Shown here in pieces: positions 33,883 through 45,859 of a stretch of DNA of 64,000 nt. Positions within the stretch are counted from its first letter, which is position 1. Every line of letters begins with the position of its first letter. The position numbers and the translations under genes were made by a program. This DNA comes from Myrica gale. Its lineage: Eukaryota > Streptophyta > Magnoliopsida > Fagales > Myricaceae. A model generated the notes under the pieces. That model was not told the origin of the DNA, did not search any database, and worked only from the letters and a program-made list of their open reading frames with translations. The stretch spans positions 11,767,001-11,831,000 of the forward strand of contig OZ005621.1 of the NCBI GenBank assembly GCA_963930655.1. The letters run 5' to 3'.

Positions 33883-35231
33883 CAGTGGCGGATCCAGGAT
33901 CCAATTTGAAGGGGGTCGGATACATAAGGCGAATGATAAAAAAAAAATTCCAACGTAATGTAAAAAGTGTCTTAAAGTTAAAATATCGAAAATTAAGGAT
34001 TAAAAGCATCAAAATTTTTAAAATACACGTACATACTATTTGCTAAGACTGAAAGTGGCAATTAGATCCTACTAATTTGCATCTTATATATATATATATA
34101 TAAGAAAATGTTAGTTTGAGCAGCAGGAACTCCACCGGAATTCAAGGGCATGAAAAATCCTAAACAAATCGAGACCCAAAAATATGAGTGGATTTCTATT
34201 TATTTTCGAAAAAAATTAAAAAAATTAGAAATTTCTAGGTAGAAACCTCTATAGCCCTAAGATATCCAAACCAATTCAATCTCATCCTCCAACAATTTCA
34301 CAACTCACAAAATTTCAAACCCTAAAGCATTTTTAGCATACTAAATAAATGAATTTTTCTACTTAATTGTAGAGAGAGAATCTTGGATAGAGGGACATAC
34401 TAGGGGTCGAAGGTCCAGCAATTTTCAAGTGTAAAATCTCGAGTATCCTGCAAAAATTGAAACCGTCAAAAATCAAAATAATGAGATTAAGAGAGAGCTG
34501 AGAGTCAAGGGGATATACACTAGAATTTTCAGTATCAAGTACTACAAAAATAGTATGGACAAAAATACCTGAGAAGTATTGCATTATAATTCCTATAATA
34601 GTATGGAAAATTTGCTGTTAACTATAAATTGCCCAAATTGTTCAATAAATTGGCAGTGTCGTATAGGGTACCAGGGGATTTACCATCGTTAGTATTCAAC
34701 TGCAAAGACATTAATTAGGTTTGATCAAAGCACCAGTTGTCTCACAATGTCCAGTTAAAATGCAAATATCAAATTGTCAAATCTTTCACTCCAAATAAAA
34801 TATACTTTTAAAACTAAAAGAAAGAAGTAATAAAGAGGCAGCATGTATAACTAAGATACACGTATACTCATTTACAGGAAAAACAAAACTCAAAAGACTT
34901 GATTTCTCTAGCACCAGGTGGTCCAGGTCCACGTAGAAGGAGGTTCACATTTGCTAAGTAAAAACTATCTGACGATTTCTCTAACACTTTTAACCGGCCG
35001 AGGCTACTGAAAGTAGAATCAATCAATACACACTTAAAACCAAGTCATGCAAGCTTAAAACTAAGGTTGGCCTATGGGGCCCGGCCTGGGCCTATGGGGA
35101 TTGGGCCCCATAGGCCCATACCAACTTATAATAAAAAATAAAAAATAAAAATTTTTTACAAGTAAAATTTAATTTTGGCCGATCCAATGGGGGGCGGCCG
35201 CCCAGGGCCGCACCCCCTGGATCCGCCTTTG
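33883..35231. mobile_element. hAT-type element inside the LINE, 8-bp target duplication
   Basis: The ends are CAGTGGCGGATCCAGG and the complement of CAAAGGCGGATCCAGG. The duplication GATGTGCA lies at 33875-33882 and 35232-35239. Removing it restores the LINE frame KLELDV...QLRREEVLWRQ. At 1349 bp without a transposase it is non-autonomous. It is the same family as the element at 30155. Confidence 0.9.
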
Positions 35232-35239
35232 GATGTGCA

Positions 35240-35540
35240 GCTGCGCCGTGAAGAGGTTCTTTGGAGGCAAAAATCACGTGAAACTTGATTGACTTCCAGC
35301 GAGTTAAATACAAAAATCTATCATGTGTCAACGGTACTGCGTCGCTGTCACAATCAGATGGAAGAGAGGCAATGGGACGTGAGATCTTGGAATTTTATCA
35401 GCATTTGTATTCTACCAGTTCTCGTACAATCCCACAGGATCTTGATAATCTGATTGAGCCTTTGATTACTAGTGAGGGATAATGAGATGCTTATTAAATT
35501 GCCTGATGCTGAAGAGATCCTTTATAAAACATGTATCTTG
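35240..35540 (+). pseudogene. LINE linker between endonuclease and reverse transcriptase
   Basis: Frame pieces RREEVLWRQKSR, DFQRVKYKNLSCVNGTA and ILEFYQHLYSTSSRTIPQDL, ending NEMLIKLPDAEEI, are typical of the plant LINE region preceding the RT fingers. Stops are present. Confidence 0.7.
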
Positions 35541-36080
35541 AAATTTTCTTTAAAAAAAAAAGTGGGTTAAATTGTTGTGCTTGGAAGCTAGTCAAAAGAG
35601 TGACTCCATAAACAAATTGCACAAGGTGGATAAAGCCAATTAAGATGTTTCGACCGAGTGATTGTCCGTTTAAACATACATTTAGATTGGAATTAGTATA
35701 GGTAATAGACTTTAATCTTTCATTAATTGGTTTATTTTTATTTTGATTGATGGTTGATGTAGCCCATCGAATGAGTGATGGGCTGCTGCCGAGCTTCTTC
35801 TTTTAATAGTCCTGTGTCGCTAGATAATAAGAAATTAAGAATGAATTGCTTTCTTGTGAGGTGAACCTCCAATGCTTAATACAAGAATGCAGAATAAATC
35901 GTTGTTCAAATTCTCTATATTGCAAAATAGGTACAAGAGGATTTCTATATCAAAGATGTTCTGCACATCCTAGCATTAGGAATCAATAGGTAGTGTTGCG
36001 TACGGTGGAAAAGGGCGGGTTGCGGCTTCCTTTCCTTCGTCCAGAACCTTGCTTTGTGGCAGGTCACGTCTTAATTGCAG
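35541..36080. other. Non-LINE gap inside the LINE
   Basis: LINE similarity stops after EEIL and resumes near NKSGPDGMT. The intervening ~540 bp has an A10 run at 35551-35562 and a GCCCATCGAATGAGTGATGG patch. It may be a further small insertion; no terminal repeats were identified. Confidence 0.4.
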
Positions 36081-36567
36081 GCATTTTTCTATCTCTCGGA
36101 ACAAATCAGGACCTGATGGTATGACATTGTTCCTTTTCTGATTTTTCTGGGATGTGGTGAGTACTGTTCAGGACTTTTTTAACTAAAGTGCTTTGACTCA
36201 TACAAATATCACTTTGATTTTGAAAGTTGATAACCCATCCAAGGTGACTCAGTTTCAGCCTATTGGTTTGTGTAACGTCATCTATAAAATTATCTCCAAA
36301 CTTATCTCACCTTTTCAGCTTACCTTTATTTCAAGTCGAGCCATTTAGGATAACTATATTGTGGTGGTGAAGATTTTTCATTGTATGAATCACAAGCAAG
36401 GAAGAGGTGGATGGATGACTATTAAAACAGATATGGAAGCATATGATCATGTGGAGTGGGGGTTTGTGTTGAAGGTTTTGGAAAATTTTGGGTTTCATCC
36501 CAAATAGATTCATTGGGTAAAGCAGCGTATTTCTACTCCTTCGTTCTCTATTCTTATTAATGGCAGC
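36081..36567 (+). pseudogene. LINE reverse transcriptase, front half
   Basis: SGPDGMT, then FQPIGLCNVIYKIISK, then GGWMTIKTDMEAYDHVEWGF and VLKVLENFGFHPK, then RISTPSFSILINGS. These are the RT fingers and palm of L1-type elements, where the conserved KAYD appears as EAYD. A stop interrupts at ISSRAI*DN. The reading meets the solo LTR at 36568. Confidence 0.8.
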
Positions 36568-37301
36568 TATCACGCCCCAAATCTCAAAGGCTAGAGGGTG
36601 ACTTACTACCCATAAACAAATAGACTTTCGTTTTAAAAAATTATCTAAAAAAATGCGGATTTTCAAAATCATACCAATACATCTCAAAAAATTACAAAAC
36701 TTTAACAAATTCCATCTTCAGATGTCTAGTAAGCAATGTCCAAAAATAATAATTTTTCGACATCTAGGGTTGGCTATAAAAAACAATTCGATCTACTACC
36801 CAAATCAAGAACATGAATTTTCTTGAACCCAAAATTCAATTACTCCAAGAAACCTATTAAAACTATTTCGAAAATCTTGAAATAATTAGGGATAGATCTA
36901 GACACCCTATTGGTTTGATCTCTCATAAAAAGAATACAAATATAATATCAAGAAATTCGAAATACCTGAAGTTGCTTCAAGAAATTTTGCCTAGATTGTT
37001 GAAAGCAAGAAAACCCTTCTTTTTCCTTTTGTTGTTGTAAAATCGAGGTGTGTAAAAATTAAAATCAATGTGTAAATCTATATATAGACTCACACTAGTA
37101 ATAGACTCCATTTTTAACTGTAAAACCTTTAAATTTTAAATAATCATAAATCTTTCAAATTTTAAAAAATTTTGACTAGGTCAAAGTTAAAAATTCAACT
37201 ATTTTAAATGAATTAAAATTAAATTTCAAATATCAAAGAAGACATTTCAAATATTAAACAACAAATTCAAAAATTTTAAAACAGAAATCTCGAGTGTTAC
37301 A
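36568..37301 (-). mobile_element. Solo LTR (734 bp) inside the LINE reverse transcriptase
   Basis: In minus orientation it starts TGTAACACTCGAGATTTC and ends TTTGGGGCGTGATA. A 5-bp target duplication GCAGC lies at 36563-36567 and 37302-37306. Excising it joins NGS to [11 protein letters not shown], the normal RT continuation. It is a different family from the 4.6-kb LTR, although the GGGGCGTGA end is similar. Confidence 0.85.
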
Positions 37302-37880
37302 GCAGCCCGTTTGGACATTTTCGACCTTCGAGAGGTATTTGCGAAGGAGATCCGCTTTCACCTTTGCTTTTCATTCTTTGTTCTGAGGTATTGTCAAGGA
37401 TATTGCTTCAACCCAGAACGCTGGCAGATTAAAAGGCATTCAGGTTAGCCGATCAACTCCTAGTCTTACTCACCTACTCTTTGCGGATGATTTACTTTTA
37501 TTTGGGAAAGCTACATCACGTGAAGTAGCCACTTTAGATGAATATCTTGGTCGGTATATGGCGTGGTCGGGGCAAAAAGTGAATAGGGAGAAGTCTTCCG
37601 TACATTTTAGTAAGAATTTTCACGGACATAATATGCTTGCCATTTTGGATCAGTTGCAATTAAAGAAACTCGCATCTAAAGCTAAGCACCTCGGTTTGCC
37701 CTTACTAATCCCACAAGTCAAAGTTTCTGTAGCTAAGAACATTAAGGAGCGTTTTTTGCAGAAAATTTCGGGGTGGAAAGCTAAGGTCCTTCCTTTCTCA
37801 ACCGAGTCGAACTATGCTAGTCAAGGCGGTGGCAAGTGCAATTCCATCGTACCTCTTGAGTTTCTATTCTAAGGACATGG
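37302..37880 (+). pseudogene. LINE reverse transcriptase, back half with FADD motif
   Basis: [20 protein letters not shown], then a frame with THLLFADDLLLFGKAT (the catalytic Y/FXDD box), then GQKVNREKSSVHFSKNFHG and KHLGLPLLIPQ. The motif order is that of the L1-type RT palm and thumb. Frameshifts separate the pieces. Confidence 0.85.
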
Positions 37881-39463
37881 ATAGAGATTTAAAAAATTTT
37901 TGGTGGGGGACTAAGGTTGGGCAGTCTCGGTGTTTATCTTTAAAAGCTTGGAAGACGATTTGTCTACCGAAAAAAGATGGCGGCTTGGGATGCGTCTTAC
38001 ATCCGAGGTAAATTCTGCACTAGTGGCTATGCTGTCAAACAAAGAGAGCTTGTGGGTTAAGGTGTTGGGTGGAAAATATTTAAGAGGACACTCTTTACAG
38101 GCCCAGAGACAAAATTGACTAATTCGTGGATTTGGAAGAGTATTATTCAACACCGTGATGCTTTGATGCAGAGCTTATGTTTTAAAGTGGGGAACATCAA
38201 TGATATTTGCACTCTTAAGGACCCGTGGGTGCCATATATTGTTAGTCTCAAGCCAGAGAAGAGAACAGATGTTGTGGTGGATCAGGAGCATATGCAGGTT
38301 ACTGAGTTATATAGTGGGGATGGTAACGGATGGGATGAGAGGAAAGTTAGAAGGTTATTTACACGTGCTTCGGTTGAAGCAATTTTGCAGATTCATATCC
38401 CAATGGAAGTAGTGGATGACACGTTCTTTTGTCCCCTTGAAAAACAGGAATATTTTCGATAAAATCTGTTTACCACTCCTTGGTGGCCGACCGGGGTAAT
38501 GATTCGAATATTTTGAGGCCAGCCGTGTGGAATGAGTTATGGAGTCTTAAAATCCAGAGAGATTTAAGCTGCTACTGGGGAAATTTTTGTGGGATATTAT
38601 TCCTACAAAGTGTAAATAACAGACTGTGTTGCTGGTGGACATCATGTGGAGGAGGAGGTGCAGTGCACTCTATGTGGGGAAGGTTTGGAAAATCTTCATC
38701 ACCTGTTATTTTCCCTACAGTCATACAATATGGAGTGAATCCAAGTGGCAGATCAATATAGTAGCCTTTGGACGTGAGTTAGTTGGGGATTGGATCCAAC
38801 ATATTCTACACCCACACCAAAGGATAGGGATACCATTCGATAAGCAACATTTATTTCAACTTTTTGTTGTGAATGCCATAGATTTATTATGGTGCTGTAG
38901 AAACCGTGTGCTTCATGAGAACAAAACATGGGAGGTTCACGAGGTGGCAGCTAGGGTGAGAAGGTTGAGTTTGGAACATTACCAAGCTTGGGTTCAGAAG
39001 CTGGCTCCTTCACTTATTCCTCAGAAATGGCAGCCTCTACCAGCATATGTGATAAAAATAAATGTGGACGTTGCTATCAGATTTGAGTTTGCGGTTGTGG
39101 CAGCAATCCTTCATGATTCAGCAAATTTGGGAGTACAACTTGCTCTTCAGCAAAGTTATCCGAATATTATACTTGAAAGTGACTCGGAACTTGTTGTTTA
39201 TGCTATTCAACAACATCCTCGAGTAACACTTTGGAAAATCCAGCCCCTTATGGTGGATATTCATAACTCTTTTCGACAGTTTCAAAAGTGGGATTGTCGT
39301 CATATTCGTCGTGGTGCTAATGAGGTGGTGCACCAGTTAGCTCCTTGGGCCGCCACTGAGTTGATCTCAGGTGGCAATCCTTGTAGCATTGAGCATTTTC
39401 CTATTTTATCATGGTTGTATGAGGGGTTTGATCCCCCTAACATTTTGGTGTGTTTGGATTGAA
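37881..39463 (+). pseudogene. LINE C-terminus: zinc-binding region and RNase H-like domain
   Basis: KDMDRDLKNFWWG, then CLSLKAWKTICLPKKDGGLG, are post-RT blocks. A zf-RVT-type CTLCGEGLENLHHLLF is readable near 38660-38720 in another phase. A 278-residue frame to 39462 holds DWIQHILHPHQRIGIP, INVDVAIRFEFAVVAAILHD, IILESDSELVVYAIQQHP and RHIRRGANEVVHQLAP, i.e. the RVT_3/RNase H-like domain. Compared with relatives, a block after ILHDS (about 25-30 residues) is missing. Stops occur upstream. Confidence 0.8.
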
Positions 39464-39929
39464 TAAGAGTTTAGAATCCGATGAAAAAAAAATGTGTGAT
39501 GAGCCGACTCAATGAAGTCCTAAAGAGAAAATTTTGAATTTTCCTAAATGAATACATTGAATCTGTGAGACCCCGACTCAGACTAGTAGCATCTAGCAGT
39601 TCTTAATAGTATTCTTATCACAAATTAGACACATTTTTATGGCCTAGTTTTCTTCTGACCAAAGGGACCTCAATATTTAAAGAGTTGCTCGGCTCTGTGT
39701 GCAATCGACAGTTAGGACATGTGAAGGATAATGTAGACATAATACTGCATGACACAGGTTTTAGGTCCTTAAGAGGTATTAGAAGCATATAGGATGATTT
39801 GTGAAATGATTTACGGGGGAATTAAAAGATTTACTTAACTAGGTTAAAACTAGTATATGTTAGCTTAATTCTTGATAATAGTGTGTTTAAAAATTTTTCT
39901 TATATAGAAAAATATCTTTACAAGTGCAA

Positions 39930-40270
39930 GTACACGTTTTCAAGAGCAAGTGCATGTGCATATGCACACATGAAACATACATAAACATCAAGAAGTCATG
40001 GTCATGCATGAAGCACATTATGTTTACAAGTGCATGATTTCAAGTTATGTTCCTAGTGCATGATTACAAGTTCATGTTTATAAGCTTAAGTTTCTAAGTT
40101 CATGATACAAATTCATGTTTACAAGCTCACGTTTCCAAGTTCATGATACAAGTTCATGTTTATAAGCTTATATTTCCAAATTCATGTTTACAAGCTCATG
40201 TTTCCAAGTTCATGATACAAGTTCATATTTATAGGCTTATGTTTCCAAGTTCGTGTTTACAAGTTCATTT
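39930..40270. repeat. Tandem AAGTTCATG-type repeat within solo LTR 2
   Basis: Repeats of a roughly 55-bp unit built from TTCATGATACAAGTTCATG and TTTATAAGCTTA phrases occur at least four times with small changes. Only this LTR copy shows the array. Confidence 0.7.
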
Positions 40271-40318
40271 CCTTACTGAGTCTTTTGACTCACAGTTTTC
40301 AAAATGTATCATTTCAGA
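40271..40318. promoter_or_regulatory. Conserved LTR stem-loop module, copy 2
   Basis: CTGAGTCTTTTGACTCACAG contains the GAGTC/GACTC stem, followed by the complement of the GAAATGATACA block. It is the inverted-orientation equivalent of 13171-13218. Confidence 0.6.
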
Positions 40319-40849
40319 TTTGCCAGGTGACAGGAAGTCTTGAGCATTACCTGACTTAGTAAGTATTAGATTGTAATGTTGTTGATCATAGGCCATTGAG
40401 AATGCACTACGGGTCAGGAGTTGGAGAATGCACAAGAAGCCCTAAGAGTGGTTGGTATCATATTGAGGCAGCATGTTGCTAAACAATAAAGTAGTTTCTA
40501 TAAGGATTCAAGATGTAATGTAAAGACGTTATGAGCAAGTCAATAATGAAGAGGTTTTGATGGAATCCCCTTAGATCATGTATCTCAGCCATGCAGTCAT
40601 GCTATATAATTAAGATGCTTACACTATTACCGATGCAGTCGTTTTGTGTAAGTTGAAATTTATGTAAATCTTCTTGGCCCGTCTCTCTGTTGTATAAAAA
40701 AAATTTTCGCTGCAAGACTAAGAGAAAACGCTGGAACATTCATTGAGTGGATGTTGACGACTGTCATTAACCCCTTCGGGCCAGCGTTCGGGCACGACAG
40801 AATAGGCACCTCGCAATGAAATGAGTAGACCCTTTAGGAGCTACCACTT

Positions 40850-42420
40850 CTGGGACTATCTCTTCAGGATATTCTATTTCATGAAATTGTTTTCCAAGAT
40901 TTGTCTTCAGGAGATAGATTTTTCAATTTTATTTCCTGTATTGTGGGGATGGTCTCTTCAGAAGCACCAAATTCTTTCTTTTGTGTCTTTCGCTTCCAGA
41001 GAATTTTATCTTTAGCACCCAGAGGTCTACCACGCCTCAAGCGTGTATTTAATTCATTTGCTACTTGTTGTTCTTGAGGAACATTAATCCGTACATGGAT
41101 ATTAGCAGCTGGGATGTATGATTTCACAACCCTCTTATTATTTGTAAACACATCTGGTAATTGATTTGAAATATCTTGCAAATGATTTTGAACTTCAAGT
41201 TCACATTGATTGGTTCGAGGATCAAAATGAGATAACGTCAAATTATTCCAAGTAATCTCATGTTGTGCACTAGGCAATGACTTTTCACCACCCAATGGTG
41301 GAAATATGGTCTCATCAAAATGACAGTCATCAAAACAAGCTTTAAAAATATCACCAGTTAAATGCTTCAAGATATCTAATAATGGATGGAGAATGAAAAC
41401 CAATATAAATACCAAATCTACATTGAGATCCCATTTTATTGCATTGAGTGGATGAAATTGGATTATAGACAGCAGAACCAAAAAATCGAAGATGAGAGAT
41501 ATTCGGAGGTTGACCAAAAGCAAATTGAAGAGGAGAATATTTATGATAAGCAGTTGGTCTAATCCGTACCAGTGATGCAACATGTAAAATAACATGTACC
41601 CAAATAGAAACTGGTAACTTTGTTTCATAAGCAATGGTCGAGCAATTAACTGAAGTCTTTTTATGAAAGATTCAAGTAAACCATTTTGAGTATGAACATG
41701 ACGAACAAAATATTCAACATCAATTTCAATAGATACACAATAGTTATTAAAAGCCTGAGAAGAAAATTAACCAGCATTATCTAATTGAATGCTCTTAATA
41801 GGATGATTAGGAAATTGTGCTCTTAATCTGGTAATTTGAGCAAGAAGTCGAGCAAATGCAACATTTCAAGTAGAAAGAAGGTAAACATGTGACCATATAG
41901 TAGATGCATCAATTAAAACCACGAAATATCTAAATGGTCCACAAGATGACAGATTGCATCTGCAGGAACATATTCGAGGCATGGAAAGTAGTGAATGTTT
42001 TCTCCAACATGTCTTCTTTAGTGACATTTTCTCCACAAATGATTAACTGTGAAGTGATTTTGAACAAAACAGAATTATAATCACAAACAGATTTAAAATC
42101 TTGCAACCTCAAGTGCATCCAAATATATCGAGCTTTTGGGAGGATTACGAACTTCTAGTGCTCGTATCTCTCCTTTAAATTATTCCATATAGATTTTTTA
42201 CCGTAAGATAGTCAAATTTCAATTCTTCATTGAGATGATGACGTAAGAAAATCATTGCTTTGACGCGATCCTGTAGGGATGCACCATTTTCCTCTAGAAT
42301 AGTATTTCCAAGATTCTTAGCATCAAGGTGAATCTCAACATCAAGAACAAATGAAAGATAATTTTTGCCCGAAATATCAAGAGCTACGAATTCAAGTTTG
42401 TAACACTTGCAAAACAACCC
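40850..42420 (-). pseudogene. Truncated Copia retrotransposon (gag, partial integrase)
   Basis: On the minus strand, 42420-42175 encodes gag FVALDISGKNYLSFVLDVEI and FLRHHLNEELKFDYLTVK. The next piece (about 42118-41930) has HLRLQDFKSVCDYNSVLFK. It then jumps to integrase-type sequence (LDNAG, VHTQNGLLESFIKK near 41900-41640), then GDIFKACFDDCHFDETIFP, LSHFDPRTNQCELEVQNHLQ, KSYIPAANIHVRINVPQ and RLRRGRPLGAKD. The zinc knuckle, protease and much of the integrase are deleted, and the reverse transcriptase is missing beyond 40880. Stops and frameshifts are present. No LTRs were found. Confidence 0.8.
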
Positions 42421-45400
42421 AACTCAGAAAAAAAAAATTTCATGCAGCAATAACTTAATATTATCATAAATCTAGCTAAGTTTCTAAGTAAGCCTCCATC
42501 GGCACACTAATCTAATAAAAGGGGACTACAACAAACAATTGAAGTACCAATATGTCAAGGAAAAGGACATTTGCTGGACTACAAAGAGTTTAATTGGCAA
42601 CCTTAGCAATAGTGTCAGTAACTTTACTTGTATCAGGTACCGACTTCTTTCTATAGTATAGTTGGAAATGTGCAACAGATTGACCTTTTTCTCTCTCTCT
42701 TCTTCTCCGATACTAATTCAATTGAACATTCCGCAAAGCCCTACCTTGCAAACATTCCGATCAGGTTTAGCGTTTCTTACTTTGTTCACATAAGCATCAA
42801 GTTGCTGCTCAAGATCCCTGTGACAATGATTTCGTCTCCTCGTTCAATTGTGCAATAACATGTTCTATATTCTTGCATCTATCCACTAAATTTTGAGATA
42901 ATATATAATTTTCACCTCTAAAGTCCACCACGTTTCTTGAGAGTTGCTAAAGTTGAGTGTTAGTAATATCATTCCCAAGCTGGCCTAAGAAAATTCCAGA
43001 AACTCCTATCGAAACAAACATTATTGGATACTCCCTAGTTTTCCAAACAATTGCTTGGAGCATGCAATCAGGGAATTCTGGAATTGTATAAAAATCATCT
43101 AGGCAATTACTGAACAAACATTGTGTTATACTCATGACTCAATCTAACTAAATTAATATTTTTAGGATTTTGATAGAATTGTGAATATTTATGTATATTA
43201 GAGTTTTATAGGTTTTATGTAAAAAGTTGGTGAAAAGTTTAAAAGATATTAGAATTTTTGTTGGAGTTTGTAAAAAGATGTAGAGATATGATTTGATGTA
43301 AATATTGTTTAATAAAAATATATTGGAGTTTGTGGCAAAAGTTGCTGTTTGTGTAGGAATTTTTGAGATTTTGGATGTTATTTTGTAAATTTTGTTTAAT
43401 CCTATTGTATTGTAGAATACTTTTAAAAACGAATATGCCCTTAAGGTAAATATGTTTTAAAGATGTTTTGAAGGGTGTTTGATGGATGATGGTCGTGTGA
43501 TTTGTATGGTCCTTGTTTCAATGTATTCAAGGAAGTTCGAAAACTTCTATGAATCTCTCAAGGAAGGTCGTTCATGGTAAGCTTCAATGACCCACTCAAT
43601 GAAAGCTCCAATTGGTTGGGACCCATTTCCGACTAGGGGTGGAATGAGTACACACACGACTTGGTGCCAAATGGTAAAGAGATGGTGCATGGTAAAATAT
43701 ATGGATGAGGTAAGGTGGCTTACTCACGCTGCCTTATGGAAGAAAGGCACGACCGCTTGGTAGCTTTGGATTGAAGGAAACTCTAGAAAAAAGTTAGCTT
43801 GGCGTCTTCGTGTTTGTGAGGGGGCTGAATGGCCGAATGGTGTTACCCTCCACGTAGCGCCAAATTAGTGCTTTCATTGAGAGTTTCTTAAGTTGTGTGT
43901 TAGTAATATCATTCACAAGCTGGCTTAAGAAAATTCCAAAAACTTTGATAAAATCAAATATCTAAAAAGTTGTTGGAGTTGGTGAAACAAGTAATTGTGA
44001 AAAAGTAGTAGTACAAATTTTTGTTAAATTTTTTTTCCCATCCAAACTCAGCCTTAATGGTTAAATTTTTTTTAAAGATCTTTAAAATGTTTTTCAATAA
44101 GTATGTATTAAAGTTGTTTTAAGGTAAGTAAACTTTCCTATCAAGCTTAGTGTTTTTTACTTTGTTCACATCAAATTGTTGCTCAAGAATTGAGCTCAAC
44201 ATCGATCTTTGTCTGGTGACAACAATTTCATCTCCTCATTCAATTGTGCAATAGCATTTTCTATCTTGCATTTATCAATAAATTTTGAGATAGTATATAA
44301 TTTTCTCCTCTCAAGTCCACCACCTTTTTTAGAGTTTCTTAAGTCGAGTGTTAGTAATATCTTTCACAAGCTCCCCTAAAAAAATTTTAGAAATCTCATT
44401 GAAAAAATATTGGATAGTACACTATATTATTTGCAATCTAGCTTATTTAGAAATTGCTTGGAGTTTGTAAACATTAGTTGGAGTTGGTGAAAATATAATT
44501 GTGAAAATGTAGCTGTAAAGTTATTTTTTTAAAAAATTCTCTAGATCCAAACTTTTTTTTTAAAAAAAAAATCACTACTACTTTTTCACCAACTCCAATA
44601 CTTTTTTTTCAACAATTCCAACAGAATCTAAACTATCTTCAACAAATGAATTTTTTTTTCCATCCAAACTCAACCTTAATGATTGAAAAGTATTTTAAAG
44701 ATGTCGAGATCTTTAAAATGTTTTAAAATAAGGATTACTTAAAGATGTTTTAAGGTAACTAAATCTGCCTATCAGGCTTAACTTTTATTACTTTGTTCAC
44801 ATAAACATCAAATTGCTGCTCAAACATTGAGTTTAACATCGTTCTTTGTCCAATCGACAACGATTTCATCTCCACTTTCAATTGCGCAATAGCATTTTCT
44901 CTTCTTGCATTTATCAACAAAATTCTAAGATAATATATAATTTTCCCCTTTCAAGTCCACCACGTTTCTTCAGAGTTTTTTAAGTCGAGCGTTAGTAATA
45001 TCATTCATAGGCTAGCCTAAAAAAATTCCAGAAATTGTCATTGAAACAATATTGGACGGTACGCTAAATTGTTTGCTCTCTATCTTGCCAAGCAATTGCT
45101 TGTAGTTTGTAAAAAGTATTGACGTTTGTAAAGTCTTTGGAGTTGGTGAAAAAGTAGTTGCATGAATTTTTTTTACATCTAGTCAATTCTTTTTTCAAAA
45201 AAAATTCACAACTATTTTTTCACCTATTCCAATACCTTTTTACAAACTCCAACAATTTTTTACAATCTTCAATACCTTTTCAACAATTTCAACAGAATCT
45301 AAACTACCTTCAACCAATGAATTTTTTTCCCATCCAAACTCAACCTTAATTATTGATTTTTTTAAAAAATATCTTTAAAATGTTTAAAATAAGAATGTCT

Positions 45401-45859
45401 TATAGATCTTTTAAGGTATGTAAACCTTCCTATCAGGCTTAAATTTTCTTACTTTGTTCACATAGAAAATACTTTATGCAATAGCATTTTCTATCTTCTT
45501 ACATCTATCAACAAAATTCTGAGATAATTCTTCAGAGTTTTTTAAGTCGATTGTTAGTAATATCATTCACTAGTTGGCCTAATAAAATTCCAGAAACTCC
45601 CATAGAAACAATATTGGATAGTATGCTAAATTGGTTGCTCTTAAGCTTGGCAAGCAATTGCTTGGAGTTTGTAAACTCTAACAACTTTTTACAAACGACA
45701 ACAACCTTTTTCACCAATTCCAACAAATGAAAATTTTTTTCCTATCCAAACTTAGTCGCTGATTGAAAAAAAATTTCAAAATCTTTAAAATGTTTTAAAA
45801 TGAGAATGTCATAAAGATGTTTTACAGTAAGTATGTTTTAAATATATTTTTAATGTTTC
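42421..45859. repeat. Field of dispersed repeats (four copies of one unit plus foldback MITE-like DNA)
   Basis: Related segments start at about 42760, 44135, 44770 and 45430. Each runs from a TTTCTTACTTTGTTCACAT-like start, through CAATTGTGCAATAGCATTTT and GTTAGTAATATCATTCA, to AATTGCTTGGAGTTTGTAAA. Between them lie AT-rich stretches ending TTCCCATCCAAACTCA(A/G)CCTTAAT, with facing GTTGGTGAAAAAGTAGT and CAACTATTTTTTCACC motifs that could fold back. No gene was supported. A minus-strand peptide phrase GVSGI(F/L)LGQL.NDITN recurs but was not identified. Confidence 0.65.

Larger units (their letters stand above)
33011..39492 (+). mobile_element. Decayed LINE (L1-type) with two later insertions
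   Basis: Pieces in order: endonuclease-like part (SKFTWCNKR, ERLDRG; about 33030-33560), linker (LALRKWNKQHFGVIQQ-like), hAT insertion (33883-35231), linker continuing as RREEVLWRQKSR, a non-matching gap (about 35540-36080), reverse transcriptase front half (GPDGMT, WMTIKTDMEAYDHVEWGF), solo LTR insertion (36568-37301), RT back half with FADDLLLFGKAT, zinc-binding region and RNase H-like end. A short A tail is at about 39484. No clear target duplication was found, but copy 1 of the host repeat at 300-680 lacks the LINE. Multiple stops and frameshifts are present. Confidence 0.85.
39564..40799 (+). mobile_element. Solo LTR, copy 2 of the large LTR family (1236 bp)
   Basis: Starts TGTGAGACCCCGACTC and ends CGTTCGGGCACGACA. 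The flanks give GAATC on the left and GAATA on the right, an imperfect 5-bp duplication; the unoccupied copy 1 (about 630-640) reads GAATA. It contains the conserved stem-loop module in opposite orientation to copies 1 and 3, and a tandem AAGTTCATG/AAGCTCATG repeat. It is shorter than its relatives, probably by internal deletion. Confidence 0.75.
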
